In this document: positions 34,187 to 43,756 of the stretch, one piece after another
How the letters are laid out: each line of letters begins with the position of its first letter
How positions within the stretch are numbered: the first letter of the stretch is position 1
Assembly (NCBI GenBank): GCA_041652755.1
Contig: JBAZGS010000003.1
Span: 1 to 64,000, forward strand
Origin: JAQTTT01 sp041652755
GTDB taxonomy: Archaea > Nanobdellota > Nanobdellia > Tiddalikarchaeales > Tiddalikarchaeaceae
Reading direction: 5' to 3'
DNA length: 64,000 nt
The notes under the pieces: model-generated
Told to the model about the DNA's origin: nothing
Seen by the model: the letters and a program-made list of their open reading frames with translations, nothing else
Database searches by the model: none
Translations under genes and position numbers: made by a program

Positions 34187-35818
34187 TTATATTTTTATCT
34201 CTAATCCTATTATAGGATTTTCCATTCCGTTTTCAAGTATTATTTTTGGGCTTAATTCTCCAAAGTTTCCTATTTCTTTTGAGTTCATAATTATTGCTGC
34301 GCTTCTTCCTGGAATGTATTGGAAGTAATCTTTTGCTTTCAATTCATATTTTATTCCTAACGAATTAAGCACCCATTCTGCTGCCTGTTTTATCTCTGTA
34401 AAATCAGCAGCTAAGTGGCTAGAAATCATTGATAAATAATTCTCTTCTAATATCTCATTTTTGTTTTTTATGAACGTTTTTCCAACTTCAAATATCTTTT
34501 GGGGGTAAGAATTATGAGTGTTTTTGGCAATCCATTTGATTAACACTGGCATTAATTCATTCCTTAAAACATTCATTGTTAAGCTCATTGGGTTTTCTAT
34601 TTCAACACATTCTGGATTGAACAGTGATTCCTTGTCGCATCTGTAATAATTCATTACCTCTTGATAACCCATGCCTATTGCTAAGTCCCTTACATTGTTC
34701 AAATAAGTGCTTGATTCAAGCAATCCTCCATTTGTGGATAAATTAAGCTGCTGGGATTTAATGTTTTCAAAGCCATACATCACTGCTAAATCTTCTATTA
34801 TATCAAATTCGTGCATTATGTCTAATCTATAGAAGGGTATTTTTACTGTTATTGTTTCGTTTGTTATTTTTGAAATATCAAACCTTGCCCTTAATAATAA
34901 TTCTTTTAATTCAGAGTCGCTCCATTTTATTCCTATTCTTTTTTCTATGCTTTTTTTGCTAATAGTTATTGTTTTTGGGGTAATATTTGGGGTGATGGTT
35001 CTTTTCTTAGCTTCCTTGATTTTTAGGCTGTAAATCTTGCCTCCCCTGTCAGCTAATGCACTTACTACTATATTTAATGCGCCTAATACTGTTTCTTTTT
35101 TTGTCCCTGTTACTTCAACTAATATGCTTGTAGTTTCTTCTGTGATTTTGCCAACATCATTGCTGTTTATTATTGGAGGCAGTGATAATATTTTTTTATT
35201 GGCATCTATTAATATTGGAACTTTTTTAAAATTCTCAAGTATTTTTCCAAATTCAACACCTTTAGGGTGCAATTCAAAGATTTGCTTAGGAGTCAGCTCT
35301 TCATTAAATCCTAAAGGCACGAATTTAACATCTTCCCTGCCAATTGCCTTGTATTTCACAGGGAATTTAATCATCTCATAATTATAGATTCCTATTGAAG
35401 ATTTTGCTCTTTTTCTGCCGTAGCTTCCGTCAACTTTTAATTGTAATTGCATTAATTGCTTTATTAAGAAATCCGTGAATTTTATTCCTTTTACTACAGC
35501 GCATGCAATGAAAGGCCTGATTTTCTTGACGCTTTTGTCAACTATTATTTCATCCTTTGAGGGGAATATTTCATATTTTGGAATCCCTGTTTCTATTCCT
35601 AAGGCGCCTTTTAAGGCTCTTGCAAGCCCTTCAACATGCCACATGTCTGGGCGGTTGCTGTCAGCTGGCTCGAATTTAATAATGTCATTTTTCAAGTCTA
35701 ATTCTTCAACTTCTGATTTTACTAATAATAATTTTTTCCATAATTTTTCCTTGTTTTTCGGAAGTTTTGTTCCGACTAATTTTTCAAAATCCTTAAAGCT
35801 CGCTTCAAATGTTGGCAT
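34187..35818 (-). CDS. pheT: Phenylalanyl-tRNA synthetase beta subunit
   Basis: 543-residue archaeal/eukaryal-type PheRS beta chain: the N-terminal B1-like domain (FEASFKDFEKLVGTKLPK), B3/B4 editing domain in the middle, the B5 domain (NITPKTITISKKSIEKRIG...) and the catalytic-like domain to about 530. The bacterial EMAP and FDX domains are absent, as normal in archaea. Together with PheS it forms the alpha2beta2 enzyme. It overlaps pheS by one base. Confidence 0.95.
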   Translation of the reverse strand: MPTFEASFKDFEKLVGTKLPKNKEKLWKKLLLVKSEVEELDLKNDIIKFEPADSNRPDMWHVEGLARALKGALGIETGIPKYEIFPSKDEIIVDKSVKKIRPFIACAVVKGIKFTDFLIKQLMQLQLKVDGSYGRKRAKSSIGIYNYEMIKFPVKYKAIGREDVKFVPLGFNEELTPKQIFELHPKGVEFGKILENFKKVPILIDANKKILSLPPIINSNDVGKITEETTSILVEVTGTKKETVLGALNIVVSALADRGGKIYSLKIKEAKKRTITPNITPKTITISKKSIEKRIGIKWSDSELKELLLRARFDISKITNETITVKIPFYRLDIMHEFDIIEDLAVMYGFENIKSQQLNLSTNGGLLESSTYLNNVRDLAIGMGYQEVMNYYRCDKESLFNPECVEIENPMSLTMNVLRNELMPVLIKWIAKNTHNSYPQKIFEVGKTFIKNKNEILEENYLSMISSHLAADFTEIKQAAEWVLNSLGIKYELKAKDYFQYIPGRSAAIIMNSKEIGNFGELSPKIILENGMENPIIGLEIKI

Positions 35819-37329
35819 TACTTTTTCACCTCTACATTTCTAAGCCATGACAAGTCAGTGCTGAATATTTCCCTTATATCATTTATTCCATAATTAGACA
35901 TGAATGCCCTGTCAAAGCCTAAACCCCACGCAATTACTGGCACTTTAACTCCTGCAGGCTCTGTGACTTCTTTTCTGAATATTCCAGCTCCTCCTAATTC
36001 CATCCATCTTCCATTGTTGTAAATATGAAGAGATGCGCTTGGTTCAGTGTAAGGATAATAATCTGGCATTATAAGGTATTTTTCCACTTTTGCTATTTTT
36101 TCAGCAAACATTCTTAATAAATACAGCAAAGATGCAAGGTTCATCTCTTCTCCAAGTATTATTCCTTCCATTTGCAAAAATTCTGCTCCATGCTTCCAGT
36201 CTATAACATCAGGCCTTGCCATTCTGTCAATTATGAAGTATTTTCCTGGGATTTCCAAATCAGGACTCATTAATTTCCTTATGCTCGCGCTTGTTGTTTG
36301 TGATCTAAGCACATGAATCCTGCTTACTTCCTTATCCATCTTAACACCCCAACCTGTGCTTCCAGTTATTCCGTTTTCATGAGCATTTTTCACTTTTTTG
36401 ATGAATTTCTTGAAATCTTTTAGTGAAGCTTTTTTCGGCTCCTTTATATAAAATATATCATGCACTGCTCTTGCAGGATGGTCTTGCGGCATGTATAATG
36501 CATCGCAGTTTGTGAAATTAGTTTCAACATAGTTTCCTGCCATTTCCTTGAATCCCATGCTGACAAACAAGGATTTTATTTCATTTATGAATTCGTTGTA
36601 GGGGTGCTTTTTTGCAAATAGTGGAGGGGCAACTGGCTCAAAAATATTGTATCTTCTGAACTTTTTATTCTCCCATTCCCTTGATTTTATCAGATTAGGA
36701 GTCATTCTTTCAAGCAATTCTTCTTCAACGTTTATGCCTTTTTTTATTAATTGAAGCCCCAAGGGTGTTGTTGAGAATTCCCATTCAGTCCTGTCAATTA
36801 AAGAGATTAGTCCTCTTTCAATTAATTCTTTTAATTCGTTTTCATTTATTTTCAAAGAGTTTAAATCAATCTCTTCTGATTCTAATGATTCTAAGATTTT
36901 TTTCTTCTGCTCTTCCTTGTTTAAGTATTCTTTTCCTATGCTTGTTATTTTAAGCACACCATTAAGTATTGATAATAATCCTTCTTTTTTGCATACTCCT
37001 AGTGCTTTGTTGAATTCGTTTTTGTCAAGGCTGTTTATTTCATTCATTTTTTTTTCAGATTTTAAAATTTCATTTAATAATCTTATTTCAGGCAAGCCTT
37101 TCTCTACTACTTCTTGTCCCCTAAGTGTTAATGAAACTGTTTTTTTCTTAGTTTCCTTAATTATTGCTAATTCCTTATTGCTTAGCCATTGAGCAGCTTT
37201 TAGCACCTGAATTTCAGGCATTCCTGTTAATTCAACAGCTTTGCTTAAGCTTAAAGTGTTTGATAAATTAATTAATAGTTTCTTTTCAAAAATGTGCAAT
37301 GAATCAAGCAGTTCAATAATATTAGCCAT
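35818..37329 (-). CDS. pheS: Phenylalanyl-tRNA synthetase alpha subunit
   Basis: 503-residue archaeal PheRS alpha chain. The N-terminal 200 residues contain winged-helix DNA-binding-like domains typical of archaeal/eukaryal PheS. The class II catalytic core includes motif 2 (IHVLRSQTTSASIRKL), PDVIDWKHGAEFLQMEG and motif 3 (GLGFDRAFM). Charges tRNA-Phe with PheT, whose start overlaps the stop of this gene, so both are translated from one mRNA. It is preceded by a 39-bp AT-rich promoter region. Confidence 0.95.
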   Translation of the reverse strand: MANIIELLDSLHIFEKKLLINLSNTLSLSKAVELTGMPEIQVLKAAQWLSNKELAIIKETKKKTVSLTLRGQEVVEKGLPEIRLLNEILKSEKKMNEINSLDKNEFNKALGVCKKEGLLSILNGVLKITSIGKEYLNKEEQKKKILESLESEEIDLNSLKINENELKELIERGLISLIDRTEWEFSTTPLGLQLIKKGINVEEELLERMTPNLIKSREWENKKFRRYNIFEPVAPPLFAKKHPYNEFINEIKSLFVSMGFKEMAGNYVETNFTNCDALYMPQDHPARAVHDIFYIKEPKKASLKDFKKFIKKVKNAHENGITGSTGWGVKMDKEVSRIHVLRSQTTSASIRKLMSPDLEIPGKYFIIDRMARPDVIDWKHGAEFLQMEGIILGEEMNLASLLYLLRMFAEKIAKVEKYLIMPDYYPYTEPSASLHIYNNGRWMELGGAGIFRKEVTEPAGVKVPVIAWGLGFDRAFMSNYGINDIREIFSTDLSWLRNVEVKK

Positions 37330-37368
37330 GTACTTATAATTAAAACCTTTAATTTTAAAGTTTTTTAT

Positions 37369-38109
37369 TCAAAAATATTTGTCGATTTTTATTTGGCTTT
37401 CTGTTTCTTCTTTGAAATTATTCGGAGGACTGACGGGTTTATAGCTAAAACCCCAATGATTAAGCATTTTTAGGGCTCTTGGTGAAATATTTGGAGCTGC
37501 TATTATACCAATTACTTTTCCTACACCTTTGCTTGATTTTACTTTTTCCGCGTATCTTCTTAATTGGGTTACAGCATCGAGTCCTGCAGTGTATCTTTTG
37601 CATTCAACTATTACAAAATTGCCTTTTGAATCATGGCCGAAAACGTCTAAAAATCCGTAGTCAGTTTTTTCCTCACGGTTAATTGGCTTAAAGTCTTCGC
37701 TGATTAGTAAAGGATTGTCATAGATCATGTTGCTCATGTCTTTTTCGCTTCCTGCTAATTTTAATTGCTCAGTGTCAATTAAAGGATAAGAGATTACTTC
37801 ATAGGCATCAAAAACATTAATCAATAACTCCTCTTTTGGCTTAACACTGCTTGCTTTGATTTCAAAATAATCTAGCTCCATGTTCAAGGTTATTTGGGGA
37901 GTTGAGCTCATCCAATTAACAGGATTCCTGCCTTTGGGCTTATGTATTAAAATGCATGAGTCAGATTTTATGATAATTATTCTGTCGCCTTCCCCTAAAT
38001 AGCTTCTCGCCCTGCCAAAATAATTAATCTCGCAGTTGCACATAATTATTGTTGCAAAATTCTTATTAATCGAATTGCTTATCAAGGTAAACGCTTGGTT
38101 TAAATCCAT
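37369..38109 (-). CDS. nucS: Mismatch-specific endonuclease NucS/EndoMS
   Basis: 246-residue endonuclease that cuts both strands at mismatches in archaea and actinobacteria, substituting for MutS/MutL. The N-terminal dimerisation/DNA-binding domain contains RARSYLGEGDRIIIIKSDS. The C-terminal RecB-like nuclease domain has DYGFLDVFGHDSKGNFVIVE and CKRYTAGLDAVTQLRRY with the D...E-x-K catalytic set. With hjc and ogg about 4 kb away it adds to a local group of DNA repair genes. PCNA-binding tail residues are not obvious. Confidence 0.93.
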   Translation of the reverse strand: MDLNQAFTLISNSINKNFATIIMCNCEINYFGRARSYLGEGDRIIIIKSDSCILIHKPKGRNPVNWMSSTPQITLNMELDYFEIKASSVKPKEELLINVFDAYEVISYPLIDTEQLKLAGSEKDMSNMIYDNPLLISEDFKPINREEKTDYGFLDVFGHDSKGNFVIVECKRYTAGLDAVTQLRRYAEKVKSSKGVGKVIGIIAAPNISPRALKMLNHWGFSYKPVSPPNNFKEETESQIKIDKYF

Positions 38110-38201
38110 GAATATTAGAGTTTTATCTTTTTTTAAAAAACTTCTTAATAACTATTTTCTTTTAAAAAACATTAATAAATACTAATTTGTTTAATAATTG
38201 T

Positions 38202-41200
38202 ATGGATTATCCTAAAAAATGGAAGTGCCCTAATTGCTCAGAGTTAGTTGATAATAATAAGGTTTGCCCTAATTGCAAGTTCAGGTTTGGTAATCATTAC
38301 CCTAAATTATGGAGCTGCCCTAATTGCTCCAATATTAATTCTGATTCAGAGTTCTGCAAAAGCTGCGATTATCCTAATAATTTGTCTTTCCCTAAACTAT
38401 GGCACTGCCATGAATGCAGTAATCTAATAAAAGATTCAACTAAATGCGATGTTTGCGGTTTCGAATTCAATGAAAAAAAGCCGGAACCTGAGCCAGTTAT
38501 TGAGAAAAAGATTGTAAAAAAAGAGTTCATGGACAAAAAAACTATTTACTTAATGTCAATAGGAATCATTATATTAAGCCTTGTTTTAGTGTTTTATAGC
38601 TTTGATTTTTCGCCTAAAGAAGTTTTAAGCAATAATTTAACTGCAGGAACAATGTTTTCTAAGGATTTTATATTGGCATCAAATCTTGACAGCGTGACTT
38701 TTGAGCTGGAAAGCCCAACTGGAGAGACTGTTGTTGTTGAAGGACAAAAAAAATCAAGCAATATTTGGAGAATTAATAATATTTCTTTGAATGAAAGCGG
38801 AACATGGAATGTTAAGATAACTGGAGTTGTGGGATTGTCATCTTTTGAATCCTCTGATTCATTAAATATTATGAATTCATGCAATAATGATTCTGACTGC
38901 ATTAATAGTGTTTGCTGCAGCGGAGCATGCATTAGTGTTTGCTCTAAAAACTCTGACTGCGATGATTATAATTCATTAACCACTGATACTTGCGTAAACT
39001 CAAACACTTGCAATGCCAAGTGCAGCAACACAGCTTTAGCTTGCAATACCATTGCAAGGGACGGCTATTGCCCTGCTAATTGCAATAAGGATAATGATGT
39101 TGATTGCGTTTCTTGCGCAAGCGATGAGGCGTTATGCAATAATGTTTGCAAAAAAATAGAATGCAAATCAAACATTGACTGCTCTGACAATAATCCTTCA
39201 ACTATTGACAAATGCGTAATCATGAATAATCAGTGCCAGAATTATTGCGAGAACAATTTTTATGAAGGCTCATGCGCAAGCGGAAAAATAGAGTATAATG
39301 GATATTGCATCACTCCTTCATGCATATCAGCAGAGGATTGTTATAAAGAAGGATGGAGTTATAATTGCTTGAATTCAGGAACTATTAATGCTTACTGCTC
39401 GTATTTTAAATGCAGCAGTTCAGAAATAATTTGCTTAACTAATGGGATTAACAAATGCACTGTTCCTGCCTGTAAGCGTAACAGCGATTGCTTAACAGGC
39501 CAAGTTTGCGAGAATGCTTGGGAATGCAATGCTAGATGCGTTGCATCAGCTTCTGCTCCAGCTGCTCCGACTTCATGCTCAGAAAACCAGTATTTATGCT
39601 CTGGCTCATGCAAATCTTATGAAAATCTATGCTCTTGGCCTAGCACCCCAATTGACTCTAACTTATGCATTTGCAATGAATCAGCAGAGTACTTGTCATT
39701 CAAATCCGAGCCTTTTGAACTATCAGGGTTTTCAGCTAATTCAAACAGCACTGTTGCTTCATTGTCAGCGCTTTGCTCTGGATGCAACTATAAAACTGGC
39801 AATTGCTTTGAAGGTAAGAAAGTGAAAATAAGCTACACTATCAGATACACTGGTGATTCTTCAGTCAATGTTCCTGTAATTGGATTAAGCAAAACTTATG
39901 ACCATGTCGCTCAATCAAGCCCGCCTCAAATTGAATCAAGAGATGATTATTTTATAGGCACTATCATGTGCAATAATAACTTAAATATGACTTTATCTTC
40001 TGAGCTATCTGCAACATTGTCTAATGTTAGAATCTTTGTGCAAAGCGATGAAATGGTGGAGAAAGTTTTGGTGAATAATAATAATGATTACTCTTCCAGC
40101 GTGTGCCCAAGTTTTGATAACTCTGAATACATTATCACATTCGATATTGATTCAGTTGTTGGCAATTTTTCAATGAAATACGGGCTTGATAAGAGCAACA
40201 AAACTATTGTTTTTAATGAAACCCAAAGCAACGTGATTAGCAGAGGAATAATTAATTGCTCATTAAGCAATAATAATATAACATTCATCCCTAACAGCGA
40301 TGTTTTTCAGTTTTTCAGCGTTTCAAATGTTAAGCTTTATGTAAAAGGATGCGAAAACGATTTTGATTGCGCAAATAATGAATTTGACAAATGCTCAATC
40401 TCTAAATGCATTAGCAATAAATGCCAAGCCAGCAGGATTAACAGTGAATATTGCAGGTTGAATAAGAATGAAACAATGATTGAGTTTGGCATTGGAAGCG
40501 AATACTTAAACGAAAGCATTTGCAATAACAGCTTAAATAACGGGAAGTATTACCTTATTAATGCTGAGAAAAGAAGCGATTTTACTGGAGAATTAACCCT
40601 TTATTATGGGGCTGATTCTTTAGGAACCTCTGTGACAATAACTACTCCTGAAAGGATTATTATTTCAGGCAAAATCAACTGCTCAAAGCCTGAGAAAAGA
40701 GTTATTGCTAGCCAAGCTCTTGACAGTTTCAGCATGTACATAAAAGATTTTGAAATGCCCCTTGCTGAACAAGCAAATATTTCAGAAGTTCCCATAACTC
40801 CAACAATAGTAGTGCCTAATTGCATTTGGCCAACAACCCTTAATGTAGCTGATAATGTATGTGACATGGTAAGCACTGATTCTGAAAATTTAGTCATTTA
40901 TCTTACAACAATGAATACTGCTTACGGAAAAACTAGCGATTCCCAATCCCTTGATTATTTATGCTCAGACCCTAGCTATGATGGAAAAGAGTTTTATTTG
41001 AATTATCATATTACTTATAATGGTAAAGTTGAGCTTAATATTGGAATTCTTGACTTCTCAAAAACTTACACTTCATTATGGAATACTGCTAAAACTGATG
41101 AAATAAGTGGAAAAATAAAGTGCAGTAATTATAAAGAAATAATTCTGAAAAATAATTGGCTGTTCCCTTCATCAAGCTCTGAGTTTTCAGATGCAATACT

Positions 41201-41219
41201 GTATATTAAAAAGAATTAA
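38202..41219 (+). CDS. Large membrane-anchored cysteine-rich surface protein with cytoplasmic zinc-ribbon array
   Basis: 1005 residues. The N-terminus holds three zinc ribbons in tandem, each introduced by a PK-x-W-x-C pattern: PKKWKCPNCS, PKLWSCPNCS and PKLWHCHECS. A charged linker and one transmembrane helix (about 110-130, MSIGIIILSLVLVFYSF) follow. The rest is extracytoplasmic and cysteine-rich, with repeats such as CNNDSDC, CSKNSDC and NNPSTIDKCV spaced like small disulfide knots, then beta-rich domains. The frame begins at 38187 with a TTG, but ATG 38202 (MDYPKKWKC) is better. It is by far the largest protein here. Function probably cell-surface binding; ligands unknown. Confidence 0.75.
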   Translation: MDYPKKWKCPNCSELVDNNKVCPNCKFRFGNHYPKLWSCPNCSNINSDSEFCKSCDYPNNLSFPKLWHCHECSNLIKDSTKCDVCGFEFNEKKPEPEPVIEKKIVKKEFMDKKTIYLMSIGIIILSLVLVFYSFDFSPKEVLSNNLTAGTMFSKDFILASNLDSVTFELESPTGETVVVEGQKKSSNIWRINNISLNESGTWNVKITGVVGLSSFESSDSLNIMNSCNNDSDCINSVCCSGACISVCSKNSDCDDYNSLTTDTCVNSNTCNAKCSNTALACNTIARDGYCPANCNKDNDVDCVSCASDEALCNNVCKKIECKSNIDCSDNNPSTIDKCVIMNNQCQNYCENNFYEGSCASGKIEYNGYCITPSCISAEDCYKEGWSYNCLNSGTINAYCSYFKCSSSEIICLTNGINKCTVPACKRNSDCLTGQVCENAWECNARCVASASAPAAPTSCSENQYLCSGSCKSYENLCSWPSTPIDSNLCICNESAEYLSFKSEPFELSGFSANSNSTVASLSALCSGCNYKTGNCFEGKKVKISYTIRYTGDSSVNVPVIGLSKTYDHVAQSSPPQIESRDDYFIGTIMCNNNLNMTLSSELSATLSNVRIFVQSDEMVEKVLVNNNNDYSSSVCPSFDNSEYIITFDIDSVVGNFSMKYGLDKSNKTIVFNETQSNVISRGIINCSLSNNNITFIPNSDVFQFFSVSNVKLYVKGCENDFDCANNEFDKCSISKCISNKCQASRINSEYCRLNKNETMIEFGIGSEYLNESICNNSLNNGKYYLINAEKRSDFTGELTLYYGADSLGTSVTITTPERIIISGKINCSKPEKRVIASQALDSFSMYIKDFEMPLAEQANISEVPITPTIVVPNCIWPTTLNVADNVCDMVSTDSENLVIYLTTMNTAYGKTSDSQSLDYLCSDPSYDGKEFYLNYHITYNGKVELNIGILDFSKTYTSLWNTAKTDEISGKIKCSNYKEIILKNNWLFPSSSSEFSDAILYIKKN

Positions 41220-41261
41220 GCACAGAAATTCTTTAAAACCCTTAATTTTTAATTTAATCCC

Positions 41262-41495
41262 ATGCTAAAAGCAGTCTTTGACTATGAAAGTGCTAGAGTA
41301 AAAGCTTACACTGTTTATAATCCTGAGGAGAAAAAGAAGCATAGCGTCATTTACAGAAGGGATAAGATGGAATGGAGCTGTGATTGCAAGTGGAATACAT
41401 TAAAAGAGACTTACTGCTCGCATATAAAGGAGGCAATAAAGTTTGAAAACAAGAAGAAGGCTGAACTGCTTGCAAAAAAGCTCGGGATTAAATAA
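41262..41495 (+). CDS. SWIM-type zinc finger protein
   Basis: 77 residues with the SWIM pattern CxCx(n)CxH in WSCDCKWNTLKETYCSHI, which binds zinc and is used for DNA or protein contacts. Both ends are lysine-rich. No other domain is present, so it is a stand-alone SWIM protein, possibly linked to DNA metabolism as in the Shu2/SWS1 group. The 3' end overlaps the convergent MgtC-like gene by 8 bp. Confidence 0.75.
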   Translation: MLKAVFDYESARVKAYTVYNPEEKKKHSVIYRRDKMEWSCDCKWNTLKETYCSHIKEAIKFENKKKAELLAKKLGIK

Positions 41496-42741
41496 GCAAG
41501 AAAATAATCCATACAAGTATTGGAGCATTCATTGCTAAATAATTTTTAAAAACATCAGCAAATAATCTTTTTGAACCCATTTGTTTTATTAAAAAAAGCT
41601 TCATTAAATTATTTGTCAAAACAGCAATAGCCATTGATAAGTAAGCAACGCTATAAGCCAAGGATTCTTTTGCAAGTGTTGCTATTGAAATTGTGACAGC
41701 GTCAGTGTTTGCAAGGCTTGAAAAAAAGCTTACTAAATAGATTCCTTTATCTCCAAAAACCATTAATAATAATTTTGAAATGAACAGTATTACAACTATT
41801 AATGCCATGAATTTGACTGCTGGAAAGAAATTAAACGGGCTTTCTGAAACTAATTCAGCATTGTTTAAGTTGGTTGTTTTTGGGGATTTTATTAAAATCC
41901 AAGAGATTAATAATCCAATCAAAAAGCACAAACTAAAGGGTATAATCATGCCATATGCAAAAGATGGATTAGTTAGTAATGCCTCAAAAAAAACCATTAA
42001 AAACATGACGCTGCTTGCAAGCGTTATTCCAACTATGCAAGAATTACTGACTGCTTCGTTCTTTTTGCTGAGTATTGAAAGCGAGCTAGTTACTGCTGTT
42101 GAGCTGATTAATCCTCCGAGCAATCCTGAAATATAGATTCCTTTGCTTTTGCCTAAAAATTTTGACAAAATGTAGCCAGCATAGCTTATTAGCAGTATTA
42201 AAACAACTAATAGCCATAAATTAAAGGGATTTATTACACCTAAAGGGTCAATTGTTTTATTTGGCAGCACTGGAAGTATTATGAAAGCAATTATTCCGAA
42301 TTTTAAAGCATCAAATAATTCATTGTCTTGTATTTTTGAAACTAATGTGTGAATAAATGTTTTCTGGGTTAAAATCAGCGTTATTACTATTGACAATGAG
42401 ACTGCAAAGTAGTAATATTGTTCATAATAAGAAATTACTCCTATTAAGAATGTTAAAAATATTATTATTGTGCTTGTGAAGCCAAAAAATTTTTCAGAAT
42501 TAAAGCTCACTCCATAACCAACGATTATTAAGATGAAAATAAGAAGAAACGAGGCAATTAAGAAATAAGAATTGTTTATTTCGTTTGAAATAAAACATGA
42601 TAAGAATCCGAGCAATGAAATGAATGCTAAAGTTCTTATTCCTGCAGGGTAGCCGTTCTTGCTTTTCTGCCTATCAATGCCAATTAATCCTCCAAGAGCT
42701 AATGAAAGTAGTGTTTTTAATAAAAAAGCTAAAAAATCCAT
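41488..42741 (-). CDS. MgtC/SapB-DUF4010 membrane protein
   Basis: 417-residue membrane protein with about ten to twelve transmembrane helices. The N-terminus has the MgtC/SapB motif ALGGLIGIDRQ...GYPAGIRTLAFISLLG; the C-terminal half corresponds to DUF4010. Bacterial MgtC family members help growth at low magnesium; for the fused archaeal/bacterial MgtC-DUF4010 proteins the function is not established. It precedes no obvious partner. Confidence 0.8.
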   Translation of the reverse strand: MDFLAFLLKTLLSLALGGLIGIDRQKSKNGYPAGIRTLAFISLLGFLSCFISNEINNSYFLIASFLLIFILIIVGYGVSFNSEKFFGFTSTIIIFLTFLIGVISYYEQYYYFAVSLSIVITLILTQKTFIHTLVSKIQDNELFDALKFGIIAFIILPVLPNKTIDPLGVINPFNLWLLVVLILLISYAGYILSKFLGKSKGIYISGLLGGLISSTAVTSSLSILSKKNEAVSNSCIVGITLASSVMFLMVFFEALLTNPSFAYGMIIPFSLCFLIGLLISWILIKSPKTTNLNNAELVSESPFNFFPAVKFMALIVVILFISKLLLMVFGDKGIYLVSFFSSLANTDAVTISIATLAKESLAYSVAYLSMAIAVLTNNLMKLFLIKQMGSKRLFADVFKNYLAMNAPILVWIIFLLI

Positions 42742-42778
42742 GAATATTAAGCATCATGGAGGATTTAAAAAATTAATT

Positions 42779-43756
42779 CTAAGCACGCTTTGCTAAGTAT
42801 AAATTATGCTTAGTTTTAATTATTTTTGCCTTTACTAAATCATTTATTTTTGCATTGCAATCAAAAACAGTTATTAGCCTATTTTTTGCAGAGATTATTA
42901 CCTCATTGCTTAGCCATCCAGGCAAGACCACTTTTCCTTTCACTGTCTCATTTTTTTTAAAAACTATTGGCAGCGAATTAGTTTTATGGATTTTGAACTC
43001 CTCTTTTTTGAGTATTAGTTTTGTTTCATGCTTTTTTTCTAACTCTTTTAAGTAGTTGTAAAACTTGTACCAAGTCCATTCTTTCGCTTTAAGCTTTCTT
43101 CCATGTTTATAGTGCTCATATTTTTGTATTCCAAGCCTTGCATTAATTGATTTTGCAAAAATGATTAGGTCATCAATGTTTTCATTATATCCTGGAACTA
43201 TTACTGGAGCTATTAATAGTTTAATTTTCGATTTTGAAATATTTTGAGCCAATAATTTTATCTTATTAATGTCATATCCAGATATTCCACTCAGCTCTTT
43301 TGCAGTTTCAGGGCCAAGGGAATTAATGCTTAAATTAATCCTGTCAAGCCCTGCATTCTCTAATTCATAAAGCAATTTTTCAGTCAATAATATTCCATTG
43401 GTTTGCATGCTGATAATTTTTATATTCTTATTTTTCCTTAATCCTTTCACAAGATTCACAATATCCTTATTCAATAATGGCTCCCCAATCCCATCAATAT
43501 GGGCTTCAGCATCATTTATGCCTTTAATTTTGATTATTTCATTTATTTCTTTTAGTAAATAATTAGTCTCAACTTGGTAAGTGTTTCTTTTTTTTGAGCC
43601 TTCCCCTTCATCTACGCTGCAATAAATGCATTTTAGTGGGCAGCCAGTGATGCTTCTGATTTGCAAAACATTGGTGCCTCTGTCTATCACTCCAAACAAG
43701 TGAGCCCCAATTAAGGGAATTAAATCATTTTCTTTTATTAAATAATGCTCTCTCAT
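42779..43756 (-). CDS. Radical SAM protein, archaeal COG2100-like
   Basis: 325 residues. The radical SAM cluster motif C-x3-C-x2-C is in ITGCPLKCIYCS (Cys39, 43, 46), with GIGEPLL as the GGE-like SAM site, and the TIM-barrel core to about 255. The C-terminal 60 residues (ETVKGKVVLPGWLSNEVII...) look like a TRAM/OB domain that binds RNA, suggesting an RNA substrate as in tRNA-modifying radical SAM enzymes such as MiaB-like proteins. The 5' end overlaps the Lon-like gene by 32 bp. Confidence 0.8.
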   Translation of the reverse strand: MREHYLIKENDLIPLIGAHLFGVIDRGTNVLQIRSITGCPLKCIYCSVDEGEGSKKRNTYQVETNYLLKEINEIIKIKGINDAEAHIDGIGEPLLNKDIVNLVKGLRKNKNIKIISMQTNGILLTEKLLYELENAGLDRINLSINSLGPETAKELSGISGYDINKIKLLAQNISKSKIKLLIAPVIVPGYNENIDDLIIFAKSINARLGIQKYEHYKHGRKLKAKEWTWYKFYNYLKELEKKHETKLILKKEEFKIHKTNSLPIVFKKNETVKGKVVLPGWLSNEVIISAKNRLITVFDCNAKINDLVKAKIIKTKHNLYLAKRA

